A DNA stretch of 64,000 bases from a virus, in the IMG/VR virus record IMGVR_UViG_3300017963_000244, positions 1 to 64,000 of that record; one strand, written 5' to 3'. The notes below the pieces were generated by a model, which saw nothing but the letters and a program-made list of their open reading frames with translations, was not told the origin of the DNA and did not search any database. Both the position numbers and the translations under genes were made by a program. Shown in pieces: positions 1 through 8,303 of this stretch (within the stretch, counting starts at the first letter, position 1; each line of letters starts with the position of its first letter).

Positions 1-24
1 CTATCCGTCGGCGACCCGGCACGA

Positions 25-639
25 TTAGCCCGTGCGCGGGGTGTAGAACCTGCCGAACTCCGCGCCGAACCGTTCGTTCAGGATCTCGTAGACCTTCGGC
101 GTGCAGTACGTCTGCCAGGGTTCCTTGCCCTCGGTCTCGTTGTGGCGACCGAGCCGGAAGGTCGGGAGACCGAGGCGCCGCATCAGGGCATCCAGTTCGA
201 CCTGCAGCTTCTCGTACCGGAGGATGCTGTGGCAGTCGTCGACGTGGTAGTAGATGCGACCGTCTCGCACGTAGGGGTCGTCCTGGTAGGAACGCGCGAA
301 CCCCTCGAAGCCCCGTCCTTGGCCTCGACGGACGTAGCAGCTCACGAAGAAGTCGTACGGGTTGCGGACGACCGTGAAGACGTGCTCGTCGCCCCGGAAG
401 ACGCTCGCGGGCATCTCGCCGAGGTGAGGGCGTCGATGGTCGTAGATCTTGGCGCGCCGTCGCTGGATCTGCTCGATGCGGACGGCGCCGGGCTTCCCGT
501 GGACGTCCGCGAGACTCATGTGGTGGGGTCGCAGGTCCATCGCCTCGGGGAAGGCGTCCTGGAGCGCGAGCATCATGGAGCTCGAGGCCGTGTGTGGGTG
601 CGCCAGGAAGACGAACCTGCCGGGAAGGACGACGGCCAT
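25..639 (-). CDS. Sulfotransferase-like protein (204 aa)
   Basis: The N-terminus has a hydrophobic strand followed by a loop, FLAHPHTASSSMM at about residues 11-23. This sits where PAPS-dependent sulfotransferases carry the 5'-phosphosulfate-binding loop. At about residues 88-100, VFTVVRNPYDFFVSCY matches the 3'-phosphate-binding R-N-P-x-D...S motif. At 204 aa it is short but near the lower end of the Sulfotransfer_2-like families. The expected role is transfer of sulfate from PAPS to a hydroxyl, often on a glycan or small molecule; the acceptor is unknown. It is the only large gene on the minus strand at this end and diverges from the RelA/SpoT-like gene across a 70-bp gap. The assignment rests on motifs only. 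Confidence 0.7.
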   Translation of the reverse strand: MAVVLPGRFVFLAHPHTASSSMMLALQDAFPEAMDLRPHHMSLADVHGKPGAVRIEQIQRRRAKIYDHRRPHLGEMPASVFRGDEHVFTVVRNPYDFFVSCYVRRGQGRGFEGFARSYQDDPYVRDGRIYYHVDDCHSILRYEKLQVELDALMRRLGLPTFRLGRHNETEGKEPWQTYCTPKVYEILNERFGAEFGRFYTPRTG

Positions 640-669
640 CGCACGGGCAGCCTACCGGCCCCGGCGCTT

Positions 670-690
670 GATTTTCCCCTTATGGGCTCC
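670..690 (+). promoter_or_regulatory. Candidate promoter motif (TTATGG type)
   Basis: GATTTTCCCCTTATGGGCTCC lies in the divergent gap, 20 bp before the ATG at 710. It resembles the motif at 63233 (TTTTCCCCCTATCGGGC) and other gaps in this window. No -35 box is evident. Confidence 0.35.
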
Positions 691-709
691 CGTGGATGGG
701 ATACCTGCG

Positions 710-2155
710 ATGTCTGATCGCCGTCCACCTCTCGTCCCAGAACGCCGCCCTCCGGCTCCACTCGTTCGTGCGTTGATCGCGCGCGCCCGGGAGGACCCGG
801 CGTTTCGTGAATCTCTGCGCCGCGTGGTCAGGGCGAAGGAGAAGCCGACGTACGAGGCGTACGTCGAGCGCAAGCGCAGGGAGGGGAAGCCGGCCCTTGA
901 GCGCGAGCAGTGGGAACGCAAGGTCTTCGGCGTCCCGTCTTCGACGCCGACTTCGGAGCGTCCGGCTCAGCCAACATCGCCGGGCGTCTCCTGGAATCCG
1001 CGTCCCCTCTTCCCGGAGAGCGAGACGAGTCACCTTCCGCGGTGGGTCCTCCAGGAGAGCGACGATCCCGAGACCCTCTTCGAGGAGTCCAAGGAGGCTC
1101 ACGAGCAGATGGTCCACTGGCTGGACGAGGGGCGCGGCATCGACAGGACCATCGGTGCCAGGGTCGTGCGGCGCGACCAGGATCCACGCGCCGAGTTCGA
1201 CCTCGATACGCCGGGCCCCGTCGTCGTCATCGCGCCTCCGAAGAGCGAGGAGGCGGCGCGCGAGAAGGTCAAGACGCGGTACGGGGGCAGCTGGAGGGAG
1301 GGGGCAATCGACCTCATACGCGCCACCATCGCCGTCGACAGATACGACGACCTGCAGCAGGTGGTCGACGCGCTCCGCGAGAGCGGAATGGACCTCGCCT
1401 CGAGTCCGCGCGACAGGTTCGCCAAGCCGACCGACGTCGGTTACCGCGACATCGTCTTCAACGTGCGCATGCCGAACGGGCACATCGTGGAGATGCAGCT
1501 GAATCTCAAGGAGATTCTCAAGGCGAAGGAGGAGGCCCACCCCTACTACACGAAGGTGAAGAATCGTCAGAAACAGCGACACCGCGACGGCAAGGGGCCC
1601 GACGAGAAGGAGATCGAGGAGGCAGCTCGGCGTCAGAGGGGCCTCTACGAACGGGCCTGGAAGGTCGTGCAGCCTTCGGAGGAGATCGAGCCGTATCCGG
1701 GCATGCTGCCCAAGGAGCTGGAGGAGGCCGAGAAAATGGAGGAGGCCCCGAAGCCGGAGAAGGTCGAGGACGTTGTTTCCCTTTTCACGGCGCCCGACAA
1801 GGGAAAGAAGAGGAAGACGGCAGGGGACGGAGAGGGGCGACGCGCCGGGCGCGGGGTGCTGTACTTCGAGCTGGACGGCCTCCCCGTGAGGTGGGCACCC
1901 TTGAAATGGCCACAGTATCACGGCGCCGGAGGGCCCCAGGACGTGGACGACATGGGGGCCTTCGTCGAGCGTCGCACTCCGATCTCAGAGGAGGAGTTCG
2001 ACGAGATGGTGAGGGAGCGCAGGAGACTGCGAGCCCGGGCGACGACGCCGAAGAAGGGATCGCTTTCCGACCTGCTGCGGCGCCGCGCCGCGGAGGACCC
2101 GGCGTTTCGGAGAGGACTCCTGGACGCCCTGCGCGGACGGAACGAGGACTGCTGA
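710..2155 (+). CDS. RelA/SpoT-fold protein with virion-type terminal motifs (481 aa)
   Basis: The central part, about residues 180-290, resembles the RelA/SpoT nucleotidyltransferase fold. It contains AIDLIRATIAVD (Mg-binding Asp region), then GYRDIVFNV, then GHIVEMQLN, matching the GY...(V)E-x-Q pattern of (p)ppGpp synthetases. The rest is low-complexity and charged. Both ends carry the same helical motif: LIARAREDPAFRESLRR near the N-terminus and LRRRAAEDPAFRRGLLDALR at the C-terminus. This motif recurs in the next two proteins. The ATG at 710 is chosen because upstream codons would run into the divergent gene; a candidate promoter motif lies just before it. Possible roles are alarmone or other pyrophosphoryl-nucleotide chemistry after delivery to the host, or a degenerate fold. 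It is followed 13 bp later by the giant protein gene. Confidence 0.65.
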   Translation: MSDRRPPLVPERRPPAPLVRALIARAREDPAFRESLRRVVRAKEKPTYEAYVERKRREGKPALEREQWERKVFGVPSSTPTSERPAQPTSPGVSWNPRPLFPESETSHLPRWVLQESDDPETLFEESKEAHEQMVHWLDEGRGIDRTIGARVVRRDQDPRAEFDLDTPGPVVVIAPPKSEEAAREKVKTRYGGSWREGAIDLIRATIAVDRYDDLQQVVDALRESGMDLASSPRDRFAKPTDVGYRDIVFNVRMPNGHIVEMQLNLKEILKAKEEAHPYYTKVKNRQKQRHRDGKGPDEKEIEEAARRQRGLYERAWKVVQPSEEIEPYPGMLPKELEEAEKMEEAPKPEKVEDVVSLFTAPDKGKKRKTAGDGEGRRAGRGVLYFELDGLPVRWAPLKWPQYHGAGGPQDVDDMGAFVERRTPISEEEFDEMVRERRRLRARATTPKKGSLSDLLRRRAAEDPAFRRGLLDALRGRNEDC

Positions 2156-2168
2156 CGGACGACGACCG

Positions 2169-5100
2169 ATGCAGGACTTCGACTGGCAGAGCTTCTTCGT
2201 GAACCTCGACGGGCCCGAGTCGGAGAACCCTCGCGTCGCGAAGTGGACCCTGTTCGACGCGCCCCCGAAGGAATCCGGAAAGCCGAAGGCTCCGGAGAAG
2301 CCGAAGGAGCCCAAGACCGAGCCCTCCAAGCAGCCGGAGAAGGCGAAGGAACCTCCGGCGTACACCCTGTTCGAGGCCCCTCCCGTCTCGCCACCCGAGC
2401 TCGCCAAGCCGAAACCTGAGAAGCCAGCCAAGTGGGATCAGTTCCTCGAGCTGTTCTACGAGGGAGGCAAGAAGAAGGTCCCGAACCCGAACCCGAAGAC
2501 GAAGAAGAAGTACCCCGAGGTCCAGGTCGACACGGCCCTGAAGGATCCCACCTTTCACGCGAAGGTGACGAAGGAGTACGAGGCGTGGCTCGCTCAGGGC
2601 GCCCAGGCGCCGAAGGAGCTCGAGAAGCCGAAGGAGAAGATCGAGCTGGGGGACAAGGTGTCCGTACCCTCCGAGGTCACGGTGGGAGAGTTCGTGCGGG
2701 GGAAGGACGACGGTGAGGAGTGGACCGCCGTGGTCACGTACGTCGGTCCCGAAGGCATCATGTTCCAGCGCGTCGATCCGAAGACCGGGAAGGCGGTAGG
2801 GGCCTCGGACGCCATCTCGAGCAAGCTGTTCGCCGATAAGGAGCTGAGGAAGGCCGAACCGGTCGACCTTGGCGGCAAGTTCAAGATCGGCGACGTCGTC
2901 AGGATGGGCCTCGGGGAGGAGGACATGCCGGTCGTGGCGCTCAAGCCGACCGAGCACGGCATCCAGGCGCTCTGCCGCGAGCCGGGCGGCCTCCTGTCAT
3001 GGGTTCACGAGAAGTATCTGAGGAAGTCTGAGGAGAAGAAGCCCGAGGAGAAGAAGCCCGAGGAGAAGAAGCCCGAGGAGAAGAAGCCCGAGAAGCCCAA
3101 GGGGAAGGCAGTCAGCAAGCCCGGCGACGTCGAGCGGTACGACGTGCTCCGCTGGATCTCCGACGAGCAGGAACGCTGGGGGGTCGTGAACGACAAGGGG
3201 CCGAACGGCGTCTGGGTCACGGAGTACGATCCCGAGACGGGAAAGGAGGTCGCCGAGGTCTGGTTCCCCGCCACCGGACTAGGAGGCTTGGGGACTGCCG
3301 GAGCGGAGAAGATCGACCCGAAAAAGGCCCCGAAGAGCGAGGGCGTCGTCGAGAAGATCAAGGAGAATTTTGGAGAGAAGGAGAAGAAGGAGAAGAAGGA
3401 GGAGCCCGAGGGCATGAAGGCCCTGACCGACGCCGAGAAGGACGAGATGTTCAAGGTCTTGGAGGAGTCGATCGACGCGTGGAACGGCTCGCCCTCGGAC
3501 TTCACGAACCTCAGGAAGGAGCTAGAGAAGCACTTCGGAGAGGCTGCCTCCGCGCTGTACCCGGACGCCCTCGAGCAGATCGAGGGGTACATGGAGGCGC
3601 AGCTCGAGGATGCCCAGGCGGAAAAGGACGAGCCGGCGATCGACCACTGGACGCATCTTCAGGATCAGGTCGGCAAGGAGATCGAGAAGGTACAGAAGGC
3701 CCTCGGGAAGGAGCGGAAGAAGAAGGAACCCGCAGAGAAGCCGAAGGGGATCGAGGCCCTGACGGAGGCCGAGAAGAAGGAGTTTCAAGAGAGCTGTGAA
3801 GCCCTGGCGGAAGACTGGGATGGACTGGAATTCGACTTCGAGTACTTGAAGAAGCGACTTGAGGAGGACCTCGGGGACAAGTTCACGCCCGAGGTCCACG
3901 TCGAGGCCCTTGAGAACGTCAGAAAGCGTCTAGTTCATAAGATAGACGAGGTCGATGAGGACGAAGCAGAATCTCTTGAGGATTACATCACGGGGCTGCG
4001 TGAGCGGATCGATGCCATCAAGAAGTCCATCCACGAGAAGCTGGAGATTCCCGAGGGCAAGGCGAAGGTTGGCGACGAGGTGCTGGATGCCTCGCAGCTC
4101 GAGGAGGGGGACTGGATCCAGTCCGAGACCGATCCCGGCGACTTCTGGACGGGCAAGGTCGTGGAGGTCGGTCCCGACTACATCATGGTGCAGGACTACG
4201 TCCACGACAAGATGACGCTCGCGGGCAAGCCCTGGAGGCTCGAGTCGCACGAGATCGCGAGCGAGCCGACCAAGAAGATCGAGCCGAAGAAGGTCAAGCA
4301 GAAGCTGCCGGGCAAGGAGGTCAAGTCTCTGAAGGGGCTCGAGGCCGGGGACGTCCTCAAGATGTACGACTACGACAAGGACGAGCTTCTGACCGGCCAG
4401 GTCACCGACGCGAAGGACGACGGTTGGCGCGTCAAGCTGGTGGATCCGAAGACGGGCAAGGTGCTGGGTTCGCGCTTCCTCGATCCCGAGACCTTTGCCG
4501 ACCGCTTCCAGGTACACAAGCTGCCCGCGTCCAAGATTCCGAAGAAGCTGAAGAAGCCGGAGAAGCAGGTCGGCGAGAAGATCGGAAACATCGGGGACGT
4601 CGCGGTCGGGGATCACCTGGTCCTCGCGCCGGTCGGCGACGAGGGCGAGAAGCTCCACGTACGGGTCCTCCACCTGCCCACGACGGCCATGCCCAGCCAC
4701 GTCGAGGTGCAGCAATACGACCCCACGACGGGAGAGAAAAAGAGCCACCCGTACCTGATCTCCAAGTACGTCTTCGACGAGGGGAGGGTGTCGCGGGGGA
4801 AGCCACCCGAGAAGGAACCTGAGAAGCCGGAGGGGAAGCTGAAGGTCGGCGACAAGGTGACGGGTCCCGACGACCTCGAGGCCGGAATGGTCCTCGAGTA
4901 CGGCGACAAGATCTACAAGATCATCAAGGAGGAGCCGTCGGGGCACTTCCGGATACGAGAGTTCAACCCGAAGACCGGGAAGTGGAAGACGAAGTCGAAG
5001 CTCCTTCACAGAGCGTGGGTCGAGCACCACATGCCGAAGCAGGGCTGGACCGTCACCGAGGATCCGACGAAGCTCGAGCAGCCCGAGAAGGCCAAGGAGC

Positions 5101-8100
5101 CCGAGAAGGCCAAGGAGCCCGAGAAGAAGCCCAAGGGGAAGACGAAGGCCGTCGACGCGGGCAAGTGGAAGCTCAAGACGGAGCACGTGCCCTTCGAAGA
5201 CATCAAGGCCGGAGACGTGGTCCACACCAAGGACTACGGGCCCCAGCGAGTCGTCGGAATCACCGGCACCGGCGTCCGGCTCGAGTCCGGGGTCGTCCTC
5301 ACGAAGTCCAAGCTCGAGAAGGGAAAGAAGGAGCACAAGGGGAAGTTCGTGATCTCCCGCGGCGACAAGCCGCAGAAGGAGACGCCCCCAGAGCCGCCCG
5401 AGAGGCCCGAGGGCAAGCCGGTCACGGCGCCCGACCAGGTCGAGACCGGCGACGTGATCGAGTACGAGCACAACGGAGTGACGTACCGCGGAGAGGTGGT
5501 GTCCTGGGACGAGCCCGGTCAGAAGTTCCGCGTCAGGGTCCTCTACCCGCCTCAGTACGTCGAGAAGTACGAGTCCTACGACGAGGAGACGGGCGAGAAG
5601 AAGTACAAGACGCCGTCCTTCGACCAGGCCAAGATCGACAAGAGGACGCCTCGGATCCTGACTAAGAACCAGATGGAGGCGTACGACGCGAAGGTCAAGG
5701 ACTACACCGCGCAGCTCAAGCAGATCGACAAGAAGTACGCGGAGGACGTGGCCGAGTACGAGGCCGCGATGGCCGGCAAGAAGGAGGTCACGACCGGCGA
5801 GCTCAAGCACGTCCACGTCCCCGAGACGTGGAACCGCGAGAGCACGATCGCGCGGGATGCCGACCGCTTCCTCGAGCAGTACAGGGCCATGATCTCGGAC
5901 GACGTGAAGAAGATCGTCCACGGCATGTCCGCCGAGCAGAAGTACTGGCACGGCACGTCCCCGATGTGGAAGGAGATGAGCCAGGGAGAGCGGAAGCTCG
6001 CGGCCGCGGGGCACCTGGCGGCGTCGCAGTTCAAGAAACTTTTGACGGACGAGGAGTGGGAGGCCTGGAGAGGCGCCATCTCGTCCTGGCAGGGTTCGAG
6101 TGGGGCCCACGCGGCCCACAAGCTCATGGGAGGACTGGAGACCCTCGGCGTCGAGGGCGGTCCGAAGTCGTTCGAGTCGGCCAACGTCCAGCACTATCGA
6201 GAGGAGGGACGCAAGAACGAGGCCCTGCACCGCGCGATAGCCAAGGCGATGGCCTACAGCCAGCTCGTGTACGACGCGCTCGGCCTCGACCATGTGACCG
6301 TCTATCGCGGCACCAAGACCAAACCTGTCAAGGACGCCGCGGCTGGCAAGAAGATCAAGACGACCACGGCCCGCGAGCTCGCCTCGTTCTCCATCGATCC
6401 GCAGGTCGCCTACAACTTCGGGAGCGCCTCCGCCGGCAAGCGCGTGGTCCGGTACCGCGTGCCCGTACACCGCCTGTTCGCGTCGCCGGTCACCTACGGT
6501 CCGCTGTCGTCGGCGCAGAGCCCCTACAGCGAGAACGAGTACCTCGTCATGGGTCAGGACGGAATGGTGGGGAAGGTCATGCCCAAGAGCAAGGGAGATT
6601 TCAATGCCCAGACGATGAGCCTCGACTTCGACCCGGAGACCGAGAAGCTCGCCGCGTGGCTGCCGGACGACGACGAGGTCCTCGAGATCGAGTTCTCCGA
6701 GTACGAGGAGGACTGGCTGAGGCCGCACGTCATCCGCGACTGGTGGCGCCCCCTCGAGCCGCCTGCCGTGAGGACGGCGGCTCGTCTCCTCGAGCTCGCG
6801 CGGCAGGACGTCGACTTCCGTCGGGCCGTGATCGGGGTCCTTGGACGGCCACGGAAGGCCCAGTACTCCCTGTTCGACGCGCCGCCGCAGACCCAGACAG
6901 AGTCCCAGGCGACGGCCGTGACGTTCGATCAGTGGTGGGCGAAGCGCTACGAGGGCGGCAAGAAGAAGATTCCTAACCCGAACCCGAAGACGAGGGACAA
7001 GTATCCGCAGATCCAGGCCGGCACGGCCATGAAGTATCCGGACTTCCGCAAGAAGGTGTTCGCGGAGTACCAGCAGGAGACCGGGCAGCAGCCCGCAGCA
7101 CCGGAGCCGAAGAAGCCGAGGGTCGAGGAGGGTACGCCCGGGGTCCCCGAGGGGATGGAGCTGCCAGAGGAGTCCGTGAAGGGGCTCGCCAAGGTCTTCA
7201 AGGACATGGAGCAGAACCTCGAGAGCGCCGAGGGGCTCCAGCACTACGTGGAGGCCGTGGCCGAGGTGCTACCCCCGGACATCTCGGCCGAGGACAAGGA
7301 GCGCGTCCACAGGGAACTGATGAGGGACCTCGCGGGGTCCTTCAAGGCGCAGGAGCAGGCGGCGACGGCCGAGGGGGACGAGGGCGCGGCCGCGATGTAC
7401 AAGGGCGTCGCGGACGGCATCGAGAAGCGCTTGACCGAGATGGCCGGGAAGCCGAAGAAGAAGCCGAAGCCGAAGAAGGAGCCCGAGAAGCCGAAGAAGG
7501 AGCCGAAGACAATCGACGTGGACTCCGGCGATTTCAAGCAGGTCGGGCCGCAGAGCGGCAGCAACCCTGGAGGCCTGTACGAGGCATCCGACGGCGCCCG
7601 CTACTACGTGAAGACCCCCCAGACGGAAGACCACGCCCGCAACGAGATCCTCACGGCCAAGCTCTACGAGCTCGGGAAGGGGTTCCGGACTCCCGACGTG
7701 GGCCCCGCCACCAGGAAGGGCAAGGTCAGCGTCTACAGCAGGATCATTCCCGACCTCGAACAGGACGAGCACGGGCTCAAGGAGGGCGACGTGCCGGGCG
7801 TCGGACGAGGCGTGGGCTTCGACGCGTGGCTCGCCAACTGGGATGTCGTGGGGCTCGAGTACGACAACCTGCTCCGGGACGAGGAGGGCGATGCCGTCCG
7901 CGTGGACACGGGCGGGGGGCTCCGCTACCGGGCCATGGGAAAGCCGAAGGGCAACGCGTTCGGCCCTGAGGTCACGGAGATGGACACGTTCATGGATCCG
8001 AAGCGTCGCTCGGGGTCTATCCTGAGCCGGGCCCCGTGGAAGGAGATCAGCGAGGGGATCGACCAGGTGCTCGCCATCCCCGAGGACAAGATCCGAGACC

Positions 8101-8303
8101 TCGTGGAGGAGTGGGGTCCGAAGGACGACGCGGAGCGCGAAAAGCTCCTGAAGACCCTCCTGGCGCGGCGGGAGTCCCTGGGAAGGTGGCGCGACGAGCA
8201 CGAGAAGAAGAAGAAGACGGCCCGCGAGCTCGTGCGCCTGGCGCTGATGCACGGAAAGTTCCGGGACGGGTTCCTCGGCGAGATGCGGAGGCTCGGGGCG
8301 TGA
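2169..8303 (+). CDS. Giant polyvalent protein: SH3/KOW-like repeats, ART-like domain, HipA-like kinase domain (2044 aa)
   Basis: Domains in order: N-terminal KWTLFDAPP and YTLFEAPP motifs; a module FYEGGKKKVPNPNPKT (about 95-140); about nine SH3/KOW-like repeats of 60-75 residues (about 155-1160), each with a GD-V core and D-P-x-T-G-K turn, joined by Lys/Glu/Pro linkers; an ADP-ribosyltransferase-like domain (about 1220-1460) with VTVYRGTK, LASFSID and SENEYLV giving an R-S-E pattern; the helical motif LLELARQDVDFRRAVIGVLG; a second GGKKKIPNPNPKT module; a HipA-like kinase domain (about 1781-1950) with ARYYVKTP, HARNEILTAKLY and a VDTGGGL metal-binding motif; and C-terminal LVRLALMHGKFRDGFLGEMR. 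The domain mix fits phage polyvalent proteins, which are injected and act on host targets; that role is inferred. The stop overlaps the next gene's start (GTGA). Confidence 0.75.
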   Translation: MQDFDWQSFFVNLDGPESENPRVAKWTLFDAPPKESGKPKAPEKPKEPKTEPSKQPEKAKEPPAYTLFEAPPVSPPELAKPKPEKPAKWDQFLELFYEGGKKKVPNPNPKTKKKYPEVQVDTALKDPTFHAKVTKEYEAWLAQGAQAPKELEKPKEKIELGDKVSVPSEVTVGEFVRGKDDGEEWTAVVTYVGPEGIMFQRVDPKTGKAVGASDAISSKLFADKELRKAEPVDLGGKFKIGDVVRMGLGEEDMPVVALKPTEHGIQALCREPGGLLSWVHEKYLRKSEEKKPEEKKPEEKKPEEKKPEKPKGKAVSKPGDVERYDVLRWISDEQERWGVVNDKGPNGVWVTEYDPETGKEVAEVWFPATGLGGLGTAGAEKIDPKKAPKSEGVVEKIKENFGEKEKKEKKEEPEGMKALTDAEKDEMFKVLEESIDAWNGSPSDFTNLRKELEKHFGEAASALYPDALEQIEGYMEAQLEDAQAEKDEPAIDHWTHLQDQVGKEIEKVQKALGKERKKKEPAEKPKGIEALTEAEKKEFQESCEALAEDWDGLEFDFEYLKKRLEEDLGDKFTPEVHVEALENVRKRLVHKIDEVDEDEAESLEDYITGLRERIDAIKKSIHEKLEIPEGKAKVGDEVLDASQLEEGDWIQSETDPGDFWTGKVVEVGPDYIMVQDYVHDKMTLAGKPWRLESHEIASEPTKKIEPKKVKQKLPGKEVKSLKGLEAGDVLKMYDYDKDELLTGQVTDAKDDGWRVKLVDPKTGKVLGSRFLDPETFADRFQVHKLPASKIPKKLKKPEKQVGEKIGNIGDVAVGDHLVLAPVGDEGEKLHVRVLHLPTTAMPSHVEVQQYDPTTGEKKSHPYLISKYVFDEGRVSRGKPPEKEPEKPEGKLKVGDKVTGPDDLEAGMVLEYGDKIYKIIKEEPSGHFRIREFNPKTGKWKTKSKLLHRAWVEHHMPKQGWTVTEDPTKLEQPEKAKEPEKAKEPEKKPKGKTKAVDAGKWKLKTEHVPFEDIKAGDVVHTKDYGPQRVVGITGTGVRLESGVVLTKSKLEKGKKEHKGKFVISRGDKPQKETPPEPPERPEGKPVTAPDQVETGDVIEYEHNGVTYRGEVVSWDEPGQKFRVRVLYPPQYVEKYESYDEETGEKKYKTPSFDQAKIDKRTPRILTKNQMEAYDAKVKDYTAQLKQIDKKYAEDVAEYEAAMAGKKEVTTGELKHVHVPETWNRESTIARDADRFLEQYRAMISDDVKKIVHGMSAEQKYWHGTSPMWKEMSQGERKLAAAGHLAASQFKKLLTDEEWEAWRGAISSWQGSSGAHAAHKLMGGLETLGVEGGPKSFESANVQHYREEGRKNEALHRAIAKAMAYSQLVYDALGLDHVTVYRGTKTKPVKDAAAGKKIKTTTARELASFSIDPQVAYNFGSASAGKRVVRYRVPVHRLFASPVTYGPLSSAQSPYSENEYLVMGQDGMVGKVMPKSKGDFNAQTMSLDFDPETEKLAAWLPDDDEVLEIEFSEYEEDWLRPHVIRDWWRPLEPPAVRTAARLLELARQDVDFRRAVIGVLGRPRKAQYSLFDAPPQTQTESQATAVTFDQWWAKRYEGGKKKIPNPNPKTRDKYPQIQAGTAMKYPDFRKKVFAEYQQETGQQPAAPEPKKPRVEEGTPGVPEGMELPEESVKGLAKVFKDMEQNLESAEGLQHYVEAVAEVLPPDISAEDKERVHRELMRDLAGSFKAQEQAATAEGDEGAAAMYKGVADGIEKRLTEMAGKPKKKPKPKKEPEKPKKEPKTIDVDSGDFKQVGPQSGSNPGGLYEASDGARYYVKTPQTEDHARNEILTAKLYELGKGFRTPDVGPATRKGKVSVYSRIIPDLEQDEHGLKEGDVPGVGRGVGFDAWLANWDVVGLEYDNLLRDEEGDAVRVDTGGGLRYRAMGKPKGNAFGPEVTEMDTFMDPKRRSGSILSRAPWKEISEGIDQVLAIPEDKIRDLVEEWGPKDDAEREKLLKTLLARRESLGRWRDEHEKKKKTARELVRLALMHGKFRDGFLGEMRRLGA
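3030..3089 (+). repeat. Four perfect 15-bp tandem repeats (EEKKP linker)
   Basis: GAGGAGAAGAAGCCC is repeated four times without change inside the giant protein gene. It encodes a charged EEKKP linker between SH3/KOW-like repeats 2 and 3. Copy number could vary by slippage without breaking frame. Confidence 0.9.

Noticed and set aside
3930-7244. 1104-codon open frame on the minus strand across the giant protein gene
   Set aside because: Leu/Arg/Val-rich translation with no motifs; it mirrors the plus-strand gene and results from high GC and biased codon use.
8036-8299. Earlier start for the second giant protein
   Set aside because: Upstream residues are Arg/Gly-rich shadow of the preceding gene; the GTG at 8300 gives an N-terminus like the paralogue.
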